Of a DNA stretch of 27,223 nucleotides, positions 1 through 7,119 are shown one piece after another. Source of the stretch: Comamonadaceae bacterium CG_4_10_14_3_um_filter_60_75 (lineage in GTDB: Bacteria; Pseudomonadota; Gammaproteobacteria; Burkholderiales; Burkholderiaceae_C); contig PFKL01000035.1 of the NCBI GenBank assembly GCA_002784245.1, positions 1 through 27,223 on the forward strand. The letters run 5' to 3'. The notes under the pieces were generated by a model. The model did no database searches, was not told where the DNA came from, and worked only from the letters and a program-made list of their open reading frames with translations. Position numbers and translations under genes: made by a program. Numbering within the stretch: position 1 is the first letter of the stretch; every line of letters starts with the position of its first letter.

Positions 1-1145
1 TTCCCGCCAGCGTGCATCCTCACCCGTTGGTCAAAAAGGTGTACGACGACCGCGCCGCCATGGGCCGTGGCGACATTCCCGTGGACTGGGGTATGGGCGA
101 GCACATGGCGTTTGCCTCGCTGGTGGCCAGCGGCTACCCGGTGCGTCTGAGTGGCGAAGACTGCGGTCGTGGCACGTTCACCCACCGGCATGCTGTCATA
201 CACGACCAAAGCCGTGAGAAGTGGGACGTGGGTACCTATGTGCCGTTGCAAAACGTCGCCGAAAACCAGGCCCCGTTTACCGTCATCGACTCCATCCTGT
301 CGGAAGAAGCCGTGCTGGGCTTTGAGTATGGTTACGCTTCCAATGACCCCAATACGTTGGTCATTTGGGAAGCGCAGTTTGGCGACTTTGCCAACGGCGC
401 CCAAGTGGTCATTGACCAGTTCATCGCCTCGGGCGAAGTCAAGTGGGGTCGTGTCAACGGCCTGACCATGATGCTGCCGCACGGCTACGAAGGTCAAGGC
501 CCGGAGCACTCGTCCGCCCGTGTCGAGCGCTTCATGCAGTTGGCGGCTGATACCAACATGCAATTGGTTCAACCCACCACCGCCAGCCAGATTTTTCACG
601 TGCTGCGCCGTCAGATGGTGCGCAACCTGCGCAAGCCGTTGGTGATCTTCACGCCCAAGTCGCTGTTGCGTCACAAGGACGCGGCGTCGCCCCTGGCCGA
701 GTTCACCAAGGGCTGCTTCCAGACCATCATCCCGGAAAGCAAGGCACTCAAGGCCGACAAGGTCAAGCGCGTGGTGGTGTGTTCTGGCAAGGTGTACTAC
801 GACTTGGCCAAAAAGCGTGAAGAAAACGGCCGTGACGACGTGGTGATTCTGCGGGTGGAGCAGCTCTATCCGTTCCCACACAAGGCGTTTGCAGCCGAAC
901 TCAAAAGGTATCCCAATGTCACCGAAGTGGTGTGGACGCAAGACGAGCCGCAAAACCAGGGTGCCTGGTTCTTTGTGCAGCACTACATCCACGAAAACAT
1001 GCTTGAGGGTCAAAAACTCGGCTATTCGGGGCGGGCCGCGTCGGCATCCCCCGCGGTCGGGTATTCGCACCTGCACCAGGAGCAGCAAAAAGCCCTGGTT
1101 GAAGGTGCGTTTGGCAAGCTCAAGGGCTTTATCCTGACCAAGTGA
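1..1145 (+). CDS. sucA: 2-oxoglutarate dehydrogenase E1 component (3' part)
   Basis: This is the C-terminal part of the thiamine-diphosphate-dependent E1 subunit, which decarboxylates 2-oxoglutarate and passes the succinyl group to the lipoyl arm of SucB in the TCA cycle. The reading frame is open at the left edge (first complete codon at base 3), so the true start lies outside. About 380 of the family's usual 930–960 residues are visible. They include the E1o-typical GEDCGRGTFTHRHA, WEAQFGDFANGAQ and LPHGYEGQGPEHSSAR segments of the transketolase-like pyrimidine domain, and then the C-terminal domain with VVWTQDEPQNQGAWFF. The histidine-rich loop and the PHGYEGQGPEHSSAR segment are conserved active-site regions in this family. 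The downstream neighbours sucB and lpdA complete the complex. The stop is TGA at 1143–1145. Identification is very secure. Confidence 0.97.
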   Translation, partial: PASVHPHPLVKKVYDDRAAMGRGDIPVDWGMGEHMAFASLVASGYPVRLSGEDCGRGTFTHRHAVIHDQSREKWDVGTYVPLQNVAENQAPFTVIDSILSEEAVLGFEYGYASNDPNTLVIWEAQFGDFANGAQVVIDQFIASGEVKWGRVNGLTMMLPHGYEGQGPEHSSARVERFMQLAADTNMQLVQPTTASQIFHVLRRQMVRNLRKPLVIFTPKSLLRHKDAASPLAEFTKGCFQTIIPESKALKADKVKRVVVCSGKVYYDLAKKREENGRDDVVILRVEQLYPFPHKAFAAELKRYPNVTEVVWTQDEPQNQGAWFFVQHYIHENMLEGQKLGYSGRAASASPAVGYSHLHQEQQKALVEGAFGKLKGFILTK

Positions 1146-1163
1146 CCGTGCTGTGATTTTGGT

Positions 1164-1176
1164 GAATCAAGCGCAA
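1164..1176 (+). repeat. Possible remnant of the hairpin repeat in the sucA–sucB gap
   Basis: GAATCAAGCGCAA shares the 12-mer AATCAAGCGCAA with copy B (25854–25865) and is one base longer than GAATAAGCGCAA in copy A. The TAGC half and the hairpin are missing, so this could be a decayed copy or chance. Confidence 0.25.
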
Positions 1177-1205
1177 CCCTCAAGAACATTTTTGAAAGCA
1201 TTGTT

Positions 1206-2492
1206 ATGGCAATCGTAGAAGTCAAAGTACCGCAGCTGTCTGAATCCGTGGCCGAAGCCACCTTGCTGCAATGGAAGAAAAAAGTCGGCGACGCAGTTGC
1301 CGTGGACGAAATCCTGATCGACGTGGAAACCGACAAGGTGGTGCTGGAAGTGCCCGCGCCCTCTGCTGGCGTGCTCGTTGAAATCATGCAGCCCGACGGC
1401 AGCACGGTGGCGGCTGAGCAGTTGATCGCCTGCATCGATACCGAAGCGGTGGCTGGTGCCGCGGCCCCGGTAGCACCCGTGGTCGCGGCCATGGCAGCCG
1501 CCGCGGCACCGGTGACACAAGCCGCAGCGGCTGCGCCTGCGGGCGACGCCAAAGCGGGTGTGGCCATGCCGGCAGCGGCCAAGCTGATGGCTGACAACCA
1601 CCTGGCCGCTGGCTCGGTAGCGGGTTCCGGCAAAGACGGCCGGGTCACCAAGGGCGATGTGTTGGCGGCTGTTGCTGGTGCGGCGAACGCACCTAAAGTT
1701 GTAGCAGCACCCACAATGCCAGCAAGGGCTACAGCCTCATTTTTGCCTCAAGTTGCAGCGCCTCTTGGCAGCCTGGCCGAGCAACTGGCGGGCCGTCCAG
1801 AACAACGCGTGCCGATGACGCGTCTGCGCGCCCGCGTGGCCGAGCGTCTGCTGCAATCGCAATCGACCAACGCCATTCTGACCACGTTCAATGAGATCAA
1901 CATGGCCCCGGTGATGGACATGCGCAAGCGCATGCAAGACCGTTTTGAGAAAGAGCACGGCGTCAAGCTTGGTTTCATGAGCTTCTTTGTCAAGGCGGCG
2001 GTGCACGCGCTGAAAAAATTCCCGGTGCTCAACGCGTCGGTCGACGGCAACGACATCGTTTACCACGGCTATTTCGACATTGGTATTGCGGTTGGTTCGC
2101 CGCGCGGCCTGGTGGTGCCGATTTTGCGCGACGCTGACCAGATGAGCTTTGCCGATATCGAGAAAAAGATTGCCGAGTTTGGCAATAAGGCCCGTGACGG
2201 CAAGCTGGGCATCGACGAAATGACCGGTGGTACGTTCTCGATCAGCAACGGTGGCACTTTCGGTTCGATGATGTCCACGCCCATCATCAATCCGCCGCAA
2301 AGTGCCATTTTGGGCATCCATGCCACCAAAGACCGTGCCGTGGTTGAAAACGGTCAGGTGGTGGTGCGGCCGATGAACTACTTTGCGCTGAGCTACGACC
2401 ACCGCATCATCGACGGTCGCGAAGCCGTGCTCGGTGTCGTGGCGATGAAAGAAGCGCTGGAAGATCCGGCTCGCCTTCTCTTTGACATCTGA
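1206..2492 (+). CDS. sucB: Dihydrolipoyllysine-residue succinyltransferase, E2 of the OGDH complex
   Basis: E2 core of the 2-oxoglutarate dehydrogenase complex; it transfers succinyl from lipoate to CoA. The product has 428 aa. The lipoyl domain spans about 1–77 with lipoylation Lys44 in ETDKVVLEV. An Ala/Pro-rich linker follows (about 80–116), then the peripheral subunit-binding domain (about 117–158, ending GRVTKGDVLAAV) that holds E1/E3. A second linker covers about 160–197. The catalytic domain runs from about 198 to the end, with active-site His399 and Asp403 in YDHRIIDG. The gene lies 60 bp after sucA and 9 bp before lpdA, so it is probably co-transcribed with both. Oddity: codons for residues 165–187 (GTA, GCA, ACA, AGG, TCA, CTT and similar) differ from the GCC/GTG/CTG-rich surroundings and overlap a repeat-like sequence described separately. 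The ATG start agrees with the family N-terminus. Confidence 0.97.
   Translation: MAIVEVKVPQLSESVAEATLLQWKKKVGDAVAVDEILIDVETDKVVLEVPAPSAGVLVEIMQPDGSTVAAEQLIACIDTEAVAGAAAPVAPVVAAMAAAAAPVTQAAAAAPAGDAKAGVAMPAAAKLMADNHLAAGSVAGSGKDGRVTKGDVLAAVAGAANAPKVVAAPTMPARATASFLPQVAAPLGSLAEQLAGRPEQRVPMTRLRARVAERLLQSQSTNAILTTFNEINMAPVMDMRKRMQDRFEKEHGVKLGFMSFFVKAAVHALKKFPVLNASVDGNDIVYHGYFDIGIAVGSPRGLVVPILRDADQMSFADIEKKIAEFGNKARDGKLGIDEMTGGTFSISNGGTFGSMMSTPIINPPQSAILGIHATKDRAVVENGQVVVRPMNYFALSYDHRIIDGREAVLGVVAMKEALEDPARLLFDI
1700..1743 (-). repeat. Degenerate copy of the hairpin repeat inside sucB
   Basis: On the plus strand TGTAGC (1700–1705) and GCTACA (1728–1733) flank exactly 22 nt between TAGC and GCTA, the spacing of copies A and B, in the opposite orientation. 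The reverse complement of 1723–1743 matches 25832–25851 at 18 of 20 positions with one single-base gap. It encodes residues about 165–180 of SucB, in the linker between the subunit-binding and catalytic domains. Codons here (GTA, GCA, ACA, CCA, AGG, GCT, TCA) differ from neighbouring ones. The left half of the core has diverged. Confidence 0.6.
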
Positions 2493-2501
2493 AAGAAATT
2501 C

Positions 2502-3929
2502 ATGAGCAAACAATTTGATGTGATTGTGATTGGTGGCGGCCCTGGTGGCTACATTGCTGCCATTCGTGCCGCCCAACTGGGCAAAAACGTGGCTTGCGTT
2601 GACGAGTGGAAAAACGCCAAAGGCGGGCCGGCTCCGGGCGGTACCTGCACCAACGTGGGCTGCATTCCATCCAAGGCGCTGTTGCAGTCGTCCGAGCATT
2701 TTGAGCAGGCCAACCACCACTTTGCCGACCACGGCATCACCGTCAAAGGCGTGGCGATGGACGTTGCCAAGATGGTCGCGCGCAAAGACAAAGTGGTCAC
2801 GCAAAACAACGACGGCATTCTGTACCTGTTCAAGAAGAACAAGGTCAGCTTCCATCATGGCCGCGCTTCATTTGTCAAAGCGGTTGAGGCTGGCTATGAA
2901 ATCAAGGTGACAGGCGCTGCTGACGAAACGTTGGTTGGTCAGCAAATCATTGTGGCCACGGGCTCCAACGCCCGTGCCTTGCCGGGCGCGCCGTTTGATG
3001 AAGAGCACATCCTCTCCAACGACGGTGCCTTGCGCATGGGCGCGGTGCCGAAAAAGCTGGGCTTGATTGGCTCTGGCGTGATCGGACTTGAAATGGGCTC
3101 CGTCTGGCGGCGTTTGGGGGCAGAAGTCACCATTCTTGAAGCCCTGCCGATCTTTTTGGGCGCGGTGGACGAACAGATCGCCAAAGAAGCGCGCAAGGCG
3201 TTTGACAAGCAGGGCTTGAAGGTCGAGTTGGGTGTCAAGGTCGGCGATATCAAGACCAGCAAAAAAGGCGTCAGCGTGGCTTGGACCAACGCCAAGGGCG
3301 AAGCTCAAACGTTGGAGGTGGACAAGCTCATTGTTTCGATTGGCCGCGTGCCCAACACGATTGGTTTGAACGCTGAAGCCGTTGGCTTGCAACTTGATGA
3401 GCGCGGCGCGATTGTGGTGGACGCTGACTGCAAAACCAATTTGCCTGGTGTCTGGGCGGTGGGCGACGTGGTGCGCGGCCCGATGCTGGCGCACAAGGCC
3501 GAAGAAGAAGGCGTGGCTGTGGCTGAGCGCATTGCGGGCCAGCATGGGCATGTCAACTTCAACACCGTCCCGTGGGTGATTTACACCAACCCCGAGATTG
3601 CCTGGGTCGGTCGCACCGAGCAGCAGCTCAAGGCCGATGGTGTCGCTTACAAGGCTGGCACCTTCCCGTTCTTGGCCAATGGCCGTGCCCGTGCGTTGGG
3701 TGACACCACCGGTATGGTCAAGTTCTTGGCCGATGCGAAAACTGACGAAATTTTGGGTGTGCACATCGTTGGCCCGATGGCCTCTGAATTGATCTCTGAG
3801 GCGGTGGTCGCCATGGAGTTCAAGGCCAGTGCCGAGGACATTGCCCGCATTTGCCACGCGCACCCTTCGTTGTCTGAAGCGACCAAAGAGGCTGCCTTGG
3901 CCGTGGACAAGCGGACGCTTAATTTCTGA
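2502..3929 (+). CDS. lpdA: Dihydrolipoyl dehydrogenase, E3
   Basis: FAD flavoprotein that reoxidises dihydrolipoamide with NAD+; it is the E3 subunit of the 2-oxoglutarate dehydrogenase complex encoded just upstream. Its 475 aa match the family. The N-terminal FAD-binding motif GGGPGGY is at 11–17. The redox-active disulfide is Cys49/Cys54 in GGTCTNVGCIPSK. A second Rossmann motif for NAD (GSGVIGLEMGS) lies mid-protein. The FAD-contacting VWAVGDV segment follows, and the C-terminal dimerisation domain carries the His454/Glu459 pair in HAHPSLSE. The start follows an AAAGAAA-type ribosome-binding sequence, and only 9 bp separate it from sucB. The gene probably ends the sucAB-lpdA transcript, because a hairpin repeat sits in the gap behind it. 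E3 subunits are commonly shared between 2-oxoacid dehydrogenases, but this position argues for primary use with SucAB. Confidence 0.97.
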   Translation: MSKQFDVIVIGGGPGGYIAAIRAAQLGKNVACVDEWKNAKGGPAPGGTCTNVGCIPSKALLQSSEHFEQANHHFADHGITVKGVAMDVAKMVARKDKVVTQNNDGILYLFKKNKVSFHHGRASFVKAVEAGYEIKVTGAADETLVGQQIIVATGSNARALPGAPFDEEHILSNDGALRMGAVPKKLGLIGSGVIGLEMGSVWRRLGAEVTILEALPIFLGAVDEQIAKEARKAFDKQGLKVELGVKVGDIKTSKKGVSVAWTNAKGEAQTLEVDKLIVSIGRVPNTIGLNAEAVGLQLDERGAIVVDADCKTNLPGVWAVGDVVRGPMLAHKAEEEGVAVAERIAGQHGHVNFNTVPWVIYTNPEIAWVGRTEQQLKADGVAYKAGTFPFLANGRARALGDTTGMVKFLADAKTDEILGVHIVGPMASELISEAVVAMEFKASAEDIARICHAHPSLSEATKEAALAVDKRTLNF

Positions 3930-3950
3930 TTGATTTTATTGAATAAATAT

Positions 3951-3985
3951 GCCTCTAGCCCTTATAGAATAAGCGCAAGAGGCTA
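3951..3985 (+). repeat. Dispersed hairpin repeat, copy A (lpdA–zapE gap)
   Basis: A TAGC-N22-GCTA element (core 3956–3985). It can fold as GCCTCT (3951–3956) pairing with AGAGGC (3978–3983), and CTTAT pairing with ATAAG around a 3-nt loop (3961–3973), with two internal mismatches. It shares 23 of 30 core positions with copy B at 25843–25872, including CCTT and AAGCGCAA in the same places. It lies right after the sucAB-lpdA operon, so it might also influence 3'-end formation, but there is no T-run directly after the stem. Confidence 0.75.
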
Positions 3986-4013
3986 TAAATAATAGAGCAT
4001 TTTTGGCAAGTTT

Positions 4014-5114
4014 GTGACCGTTCGACAGACCTATAACGCCGAGCTCGCGGCGCGCGGCTTCAGCGCCGACCCAGCACAACTGCGGGCGGTGCAAGTGCTG
4101 GAGACCTGTGCCCGCGAGTGGAGCCGCTTTCGCGAAAAGCGTTCAAATCCACTCAAAAAGCTGATCAACCATCCCCCTATACCTCGGGGCGTTTACATGC
4201 ACGGTGGTGTTGGGCGGGGCAAGAGCTTTTTGATGGACTGCTTCTACAACGCGGTGCCGCTCAAACGCAAGACGCGGCTGCATTTTCACGAGTTCATGCG
4301 TGAGGTGCACCGCGAACTGGCGGCTTTGCGTGGTACGGCTGATCCGCTGGATGTGCTGGCCCGCAGCATTGCGCAGAAATACCGACTCATCTGCTTTGAC
4401 GAGTTTCATGTGTCGGACATCACCGATGCGATGATCTTGCATCGTCTGCTCAAGGCCTTGTTCGAGGCCGGCGTCGGGCTGGTGACGACGTCCAATTTCA
4501 GCCCGGATGGGTTGTATCCCAACGGACTGAATCGCGACCGTTTGCTGCCGGCGATTGCCATGCTCAAGTGCGAACTCCATGTTTTGAACGTTGACAACGG
4601 GGTGGATTACCGCAGCATCACCTTGCAGCAATTGCAGCTGTTCCATACGCCGCTGGGTCAGTCATCAGAGGCGGCGATGGCGGACGCCTTTCAACGCCTG
4701 GCGGAGAAGCAGGACGAAGACCCGCTGTTGCTGATCGAATCGCGCAAAATCTGGGCACACCGCAAGGCGGGTGGGCTGGTCTGGTTTGATTTCAAAACCC
4801 TCTGTGGCGGTCCGCGCTCGCAAAATGATTACCTTGAGCTGGCGACGCAGTTTCACACCGTCATGCTCAGTGACGTGCCACAAATGTCGCCACGCATGGC
4901 GTCGGAGGCTCGACGTTTCACCTGGTTGATCGATGTCTTGTACGACCGGCATGTCAAATTGATCGTGTCGGCCGAGGTGGCGGCTGAGCAACTCTACACT
5001 GAGGGACAATTGGCGCATGAATTTACACGCACCGTCTCCCGGCTCCATGAAATGCAGAGCGCCGAATACCTGGCGCTGGAGCGGCGCGACGTGGATACCC
5101 GGTTGACTAAATGA
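4014..5114 (+). CDS. zapE: Cell division protein ZapE, AFG1-family ATPase
   Basis: A 366-aa P-loop ATPase of the AFG1/LACE1 family. The E. coli member ZapE (375 aa) associates with the Z-ring and affects FtsZ bundling; mitochondrial relatives act in protein quality control. The Walker A motif HGGVGRGKSFLMD is at about 63–75. The Walker B motif LICFDEFHVSDITDAM is at about 125–140. A family-typical TTSNFSPDGLYPNGL segment lies around 160. The GTG start at 4014 gives an N-terminus (MTVRQTYNAEL) that aligns in style with family members; no strong Shine-Dalgarno sequence is visible before it. The stop overlaps the start of the next gene as ATGA, so the two are probably translationally coupled. 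Family assignment is secure; the division role is inferred from E. coli. Confidence 0.93.
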   Translation: MTVRQTYNAELAARGFSADPAQLRAVQVLETCAREWSRFREKRSNPLKKLINHPPIPRGVYMHGGVGRGKSFLMDCFYNAVPLKRKTRLHFHEFMREVHRELAALRGTADPLDVLARSIAQKYRLICFDEFHVSDITDAMILHRLLKALFEAGVGLVTTSNFSPDGLYPNGLNRDRLLPAIAMLKCELHVLNVDNGVDYRSITLQQLQLFHTPLGQSSEAAMADAFQRLAEKQDEDPLLLIESRKIWAHRKAGGLVWFDFKTLCGGPRSQNDYLELATQFHTVMLSDVPQMSPRMASEARRFTWLIDVLYDRHVKLIVSAEVAAEQLYTEGQLAHEFTRTVSRLHEMQSAEYLALERRDVDTRLTK

Positions 5115-5473
5115 CGCTGTTTGCTTTCCTTCGGGCACTATTTTTTAGCGTGGGCTTTTGCCTGTGGGGTGCCATGTCGCTTGAGGCTGAGACTGCGCAA
5201 CCGCTGGATGCCAGCGCCGAGCGTGCGCGCATTGCGCAACAGCGGAGTGAGCAAGAAGCCATCTTTGCGCTGGCAGAAGTCGCTTGCTATCGCCGGTTTG
5301 CCGTGTCAGACTGTTTACGCGATGCCCGCAAAAGCCGCCGAATCGCCCTTGATGAGTTGCGCCGCCAGGAGATTGTCTTGAACGACGAAGAACGCCGATT
5401 GAAGGCGTCGCAGGCGGTGCAGCGCATTCAAAACAATATTTCACAACAAGCTCCTGCTGGTGCTGTGCAATAG
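5111..5473 (+). CDS. Small exported protein of unknown function with a cysteine pair
   Basis: A 120-aa product that I cannot assign to a characterised family. Residues 1 to about 25 look like a signal peptide: one Arg at 8, a hydrophobic stretch FFSVGFCLWGAM, then an SLEAETA region suitable for cleavage. The mature part is highly charged and probably helical or coiled-coil (about 36–105), rich in Arg, Glu, Ala and Gln. It contains two cysteines, Cys59 and Cys68, in ACYRRFAVSDCLRDARKSRR, which could form a disulfide after export. The ATG overlaps the zapE stop codon (ATGA), and the end faces the convergent PP2C gene 41 bp away. Coupling to zapE suggests a shared transcript but does not prove a shared role. 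From memory, similar short proteins occur in other Burkholderiales, but I could not check this. Confidence 0.8.
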   Translation: MTLFAFLRALFFSVGFCLWGAMSLEAETAQPLDASAERARIAQQRSEQEAIFALAEVACYRRFAVSDCLRDARKSRRIALDELRRQEIVLNDEERRLKASQAVQRIQNNISQQAPAGAVQ

Positions 5474-5514
5474 CATAGCGTTCAGCCCCGCGCTCACACC
5501 CATGAGTGGGTTGC

Positions 5515-6276
5515 TTATTGCGCGTTCTCGAGCTTGACGATCGCCAGCGACAGATTGTCGCCACCACCACGCGCGCGGTTGCGCGCCTTTTCGATCAAGA
5601 ATTCGCTGGCTTCGCGCGGCGGCAAAGCCGCCAGGACAGACCCCAGCTCGGTTTCGCTGAAGTAATGCCACAAGCCGTCACTGCAGGCCATCAGGCAGTC
5701 ACCTGCGACCAATTTGGGAATGTAATGGGTGTCGATCGGGGGATCTTTGTCGGAACCCAGGCAACCCATCAAAACATTGGACTGCGGGTGAAATTGTGCC
5801 TGCTCCATAGTCAGCTCGCCCTTGTCCACCAGCGTCTGTACATAAGAGTGGTCCTTGGTGCGCTTGATCAGTTGCTTGTCGTGAAAGTGGTAGATGCGTG
5901 AATCACCTGCGTGCGCCCAGTAGCAACTGCCGTCGGGTTTGATCAGAAATGCAACGATCGTGCTATGAGGCTCTTCTTCAGAAGAGATGGCGGTAAGTCT
6001 GATCACCATGTGGGCTTCAAACACGATTTGTCTGAGGGTATCAGCAGCGTCATCTACCGCTGGGACAAAACGGTCGAACAGCTGTCGCGCGGTCATGATG
6101 ACCTGGTCTGATGCCTTGCGGCCGCCGCTGCGCCCACCCATACCGTCGGCCAAAACCGCCATCACACAGCCTTTGGTACGGGCATGCGACAAAAGACACA
6201 CTTGGTCCTGTTGGTAATCCCGGTCACCCTTGTGAATGCCGGTAGCGCCTGTTAGCCGGTAGCGGGGGGGGGTCAT
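5515..6276 (-). CDS. PP2C-family (PPM) serine/threonine protein phosphatase
   Basis: A 253-aa cytoplasmic metal-dependent phosphatase of the bacterial Stp/PrpC type, which removes phosphate from Ser/Thr. The PPM motifs occur in order: GDRDYQQDQ at about 17–25 (the usual GxRxxNED region, with Asp24), LADGMGG at 42–48 (metal ligand Asp44), AHAGDSRIY at 121–129, CSDGLW at 198–203 (Asp200) and GGDNLSL at 238–244 (Asp240). The length matches single-domain bacterial PPMs, and there is no membrane segment. It starts 4 bp after the bamD stop, so it probably shares the bamD transcript. No Ser/Thr kinase gene is visible in the window, so the partner kinase and substrates are unknown. Codons 2–5 contain a run of nine C residues, which could cause slippage. 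The start lacks a strong Shine-Dalgarno site, as expected if it depends on upstream translation. Confidence 0.92.
   Translation of the reverse strand: MTPPRYRLTGATGIHKGDRDYQQDQVCLLSHARTKGCVMAVLADGMGGRSGGRKASDQVIMTARQLFDRFVPAVDDAADTLRQIVFEAHMVIRLTAISSEEEPHSTIVAFLIKPDGSCYWAHAGDSRIYHFHDKQLIKRTKDHSYVQTLVDKGELTMEQAQFHPQSNVLMGCLGSDKDPPIDTHYIPKLVAGDCLMACSDGLWHYFSETELGSVLAALPPREASEFLIEKARNRARGGGDNLSLAIVKLENAQ
6264..6272 (-). repeat. Nine-base C homopolymer just inside the PP2C start
   Basis: On the coding strand the gene begins ATGA, then nine C, then GCTAC, so the tract covers codons 2–5 (Thr-Pro-Pro-Arg). On the plus strand it is nine G. Gain or loss of a single base would put the rest of the gene out of frame, and the next in-frame ATG is codon 39, after the first metal-binding motif. 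Homopolymers of this length near a start codon are a known substrate for slipped-strand mispairing in other bacteria, and also a known place for sequencing error. Confidence 0.9.
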
Positions 6277-6280
6277 GCAA

Positions 6281-7087
6281 CTACCAGAGTTTCCACCACG
6301 GCTGTGTATCGGATTTGTAGCCTTGCGTCAGGTAGGGTGTTTGGGGGAAGTTCTTTTCGAGCACACGCCTGGTGTCGTCGCGCAGTTGAGCCATGCCCAG
6401 TGCGTCATAAGACTCCACCATGATATACAAGGCTTCTTCCAGAGCGGGTACGCCCTGGTAATCGGCAACCGCAGATTGTGCCCGGTTGATGGCAGCGAGA
6501 TAAGCGCCCCGCTGGTAGTAATAGCGTGCGACGTGCACTTCGGACTGCGCCAGCGAATTCACGATGTAGCCCATGCGCGCCGTTGCATCCGGCGCGTATT
6601 TTGAATCGGGGAAGCGCGTGACCAATTCCTTAAACGACTCAAACGAATCTTTTGCTGCCTTCTGGTCACGCTCAGACAAATCTTGCCGGGTAATGGACGA
6701 GAAAAGCCCAAGATCGTCGTTGAAATTGACGATGCCTTTGAGGTACAGCGCGTAATCAATGGCGGGGCTGGCCGGGTGGAGTTTCAAAAAGCGATCGAGC
6801 GTGGCAATCGCCAGCGCCGGTTCACCATTTTTGAAATGTGCGTAGGCTTTGTCCAGCTGCGCTTGCTGTGCCAGCGGTGTACCGGCGGCACGGCCTTCAA
6901 GCTTTTCAAACAGCGGAACCGCCTTGTCGTAGGCGCCCGTGCTGAGCTCGTCTTTGGCCTCTGCGTAGATCTTGTTGGGGCTCCAGCCGGTCGTTGGGTC
7001 GGTCGGTGTCGACGAACACGCGCCCAGGATCACGGCACTGCAAACCAGCCAGCAAACGCGCACAGCAGATAATTTGGCAACAGGCAT
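6281..7087 (-). CDS. bamD: Outer membrane assembly lipoprotein BamD (ComL)
   Basis: A 268-aa TPR lipoprotein of the BAM complex, which with BamA inserts beta-barrel proteins into the outer membrane; older literature calls it ComL. The lipoprotein signal VCWLVCSAVILGACSS ends in lipobox LGAC with Cys24 as the lipidated residue. The mature part is a series of TPR helices, including IYAEAKDELSTGAYDKAVPLFEKL-type repeats, LDRFLKLHP and the BamD-typical FPDSKYAPDATARMGYIVN followed by ELVHARYYYQRGAY-like sequence (here SEVHVARYYYQRGAYLAAI). I chose ATG at 7087; an in-frame TTG at 7114 would add nine residues that spoil the signal peptide n-region. The length is close to the E. coli protein (245 aa). 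It is transcribed divergently from rluD, and the PP2C gene follows 4 bp downstream. BamB, another BAM member, is encoded about 9.5 kb away. Confidence 0.95.
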   Translation of the reverse strand: MPVAKLSAVRVCWLVCSAVILGACSSTPTDPTTGWSPNKIYAEAKDELSTGAYDKAVPLFEKLEGRAAGTPLAQQAQLDKAYAHFKNGEPALAIATLDRFLKLHPASPAIDYALYLKGIVNFNDDLGLFSSITRQDLSERDQKAAKDSFESFKELVTRFPDSKYAPDATARMGYIVNSLAQSEVHVARYYYQRGAYLAAINRAQSAVADYQGVPALEEALYIMVESYDALGMAQLRDDTRRVLEKNFPQTPYLTQGYKSDTQPWWKLW

Positions 7088-7119
7088 GTAGGACCGCTTT
7101 CTTGAAGAATTCAACTTTC

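Noticed and set aside
1737..2858. Long antisense reading frame (373 codons) opposite sucB/lpdA
   Set aside because: It lies opposite unmistakable sucB and lpdA. The His/Arg/Gln/Val-rich product has no domain, and such frames are expected from the GC-biased codon pattern of the sense strand.
2868..3863. Antisense reading frame (331 codons) opposite lpdA
   Set aside because: Same reasoning: it is fully covered by lpdA, with composition typical of an antisense shadow and no ribosome-binding site.
5498..5511. ACCCA/TGGGT hairpin between the convergent genes as a bidirectional terminator
   Set aside because: The stem is only five base pairs, with no T-run on either strand; it is too weak to call.
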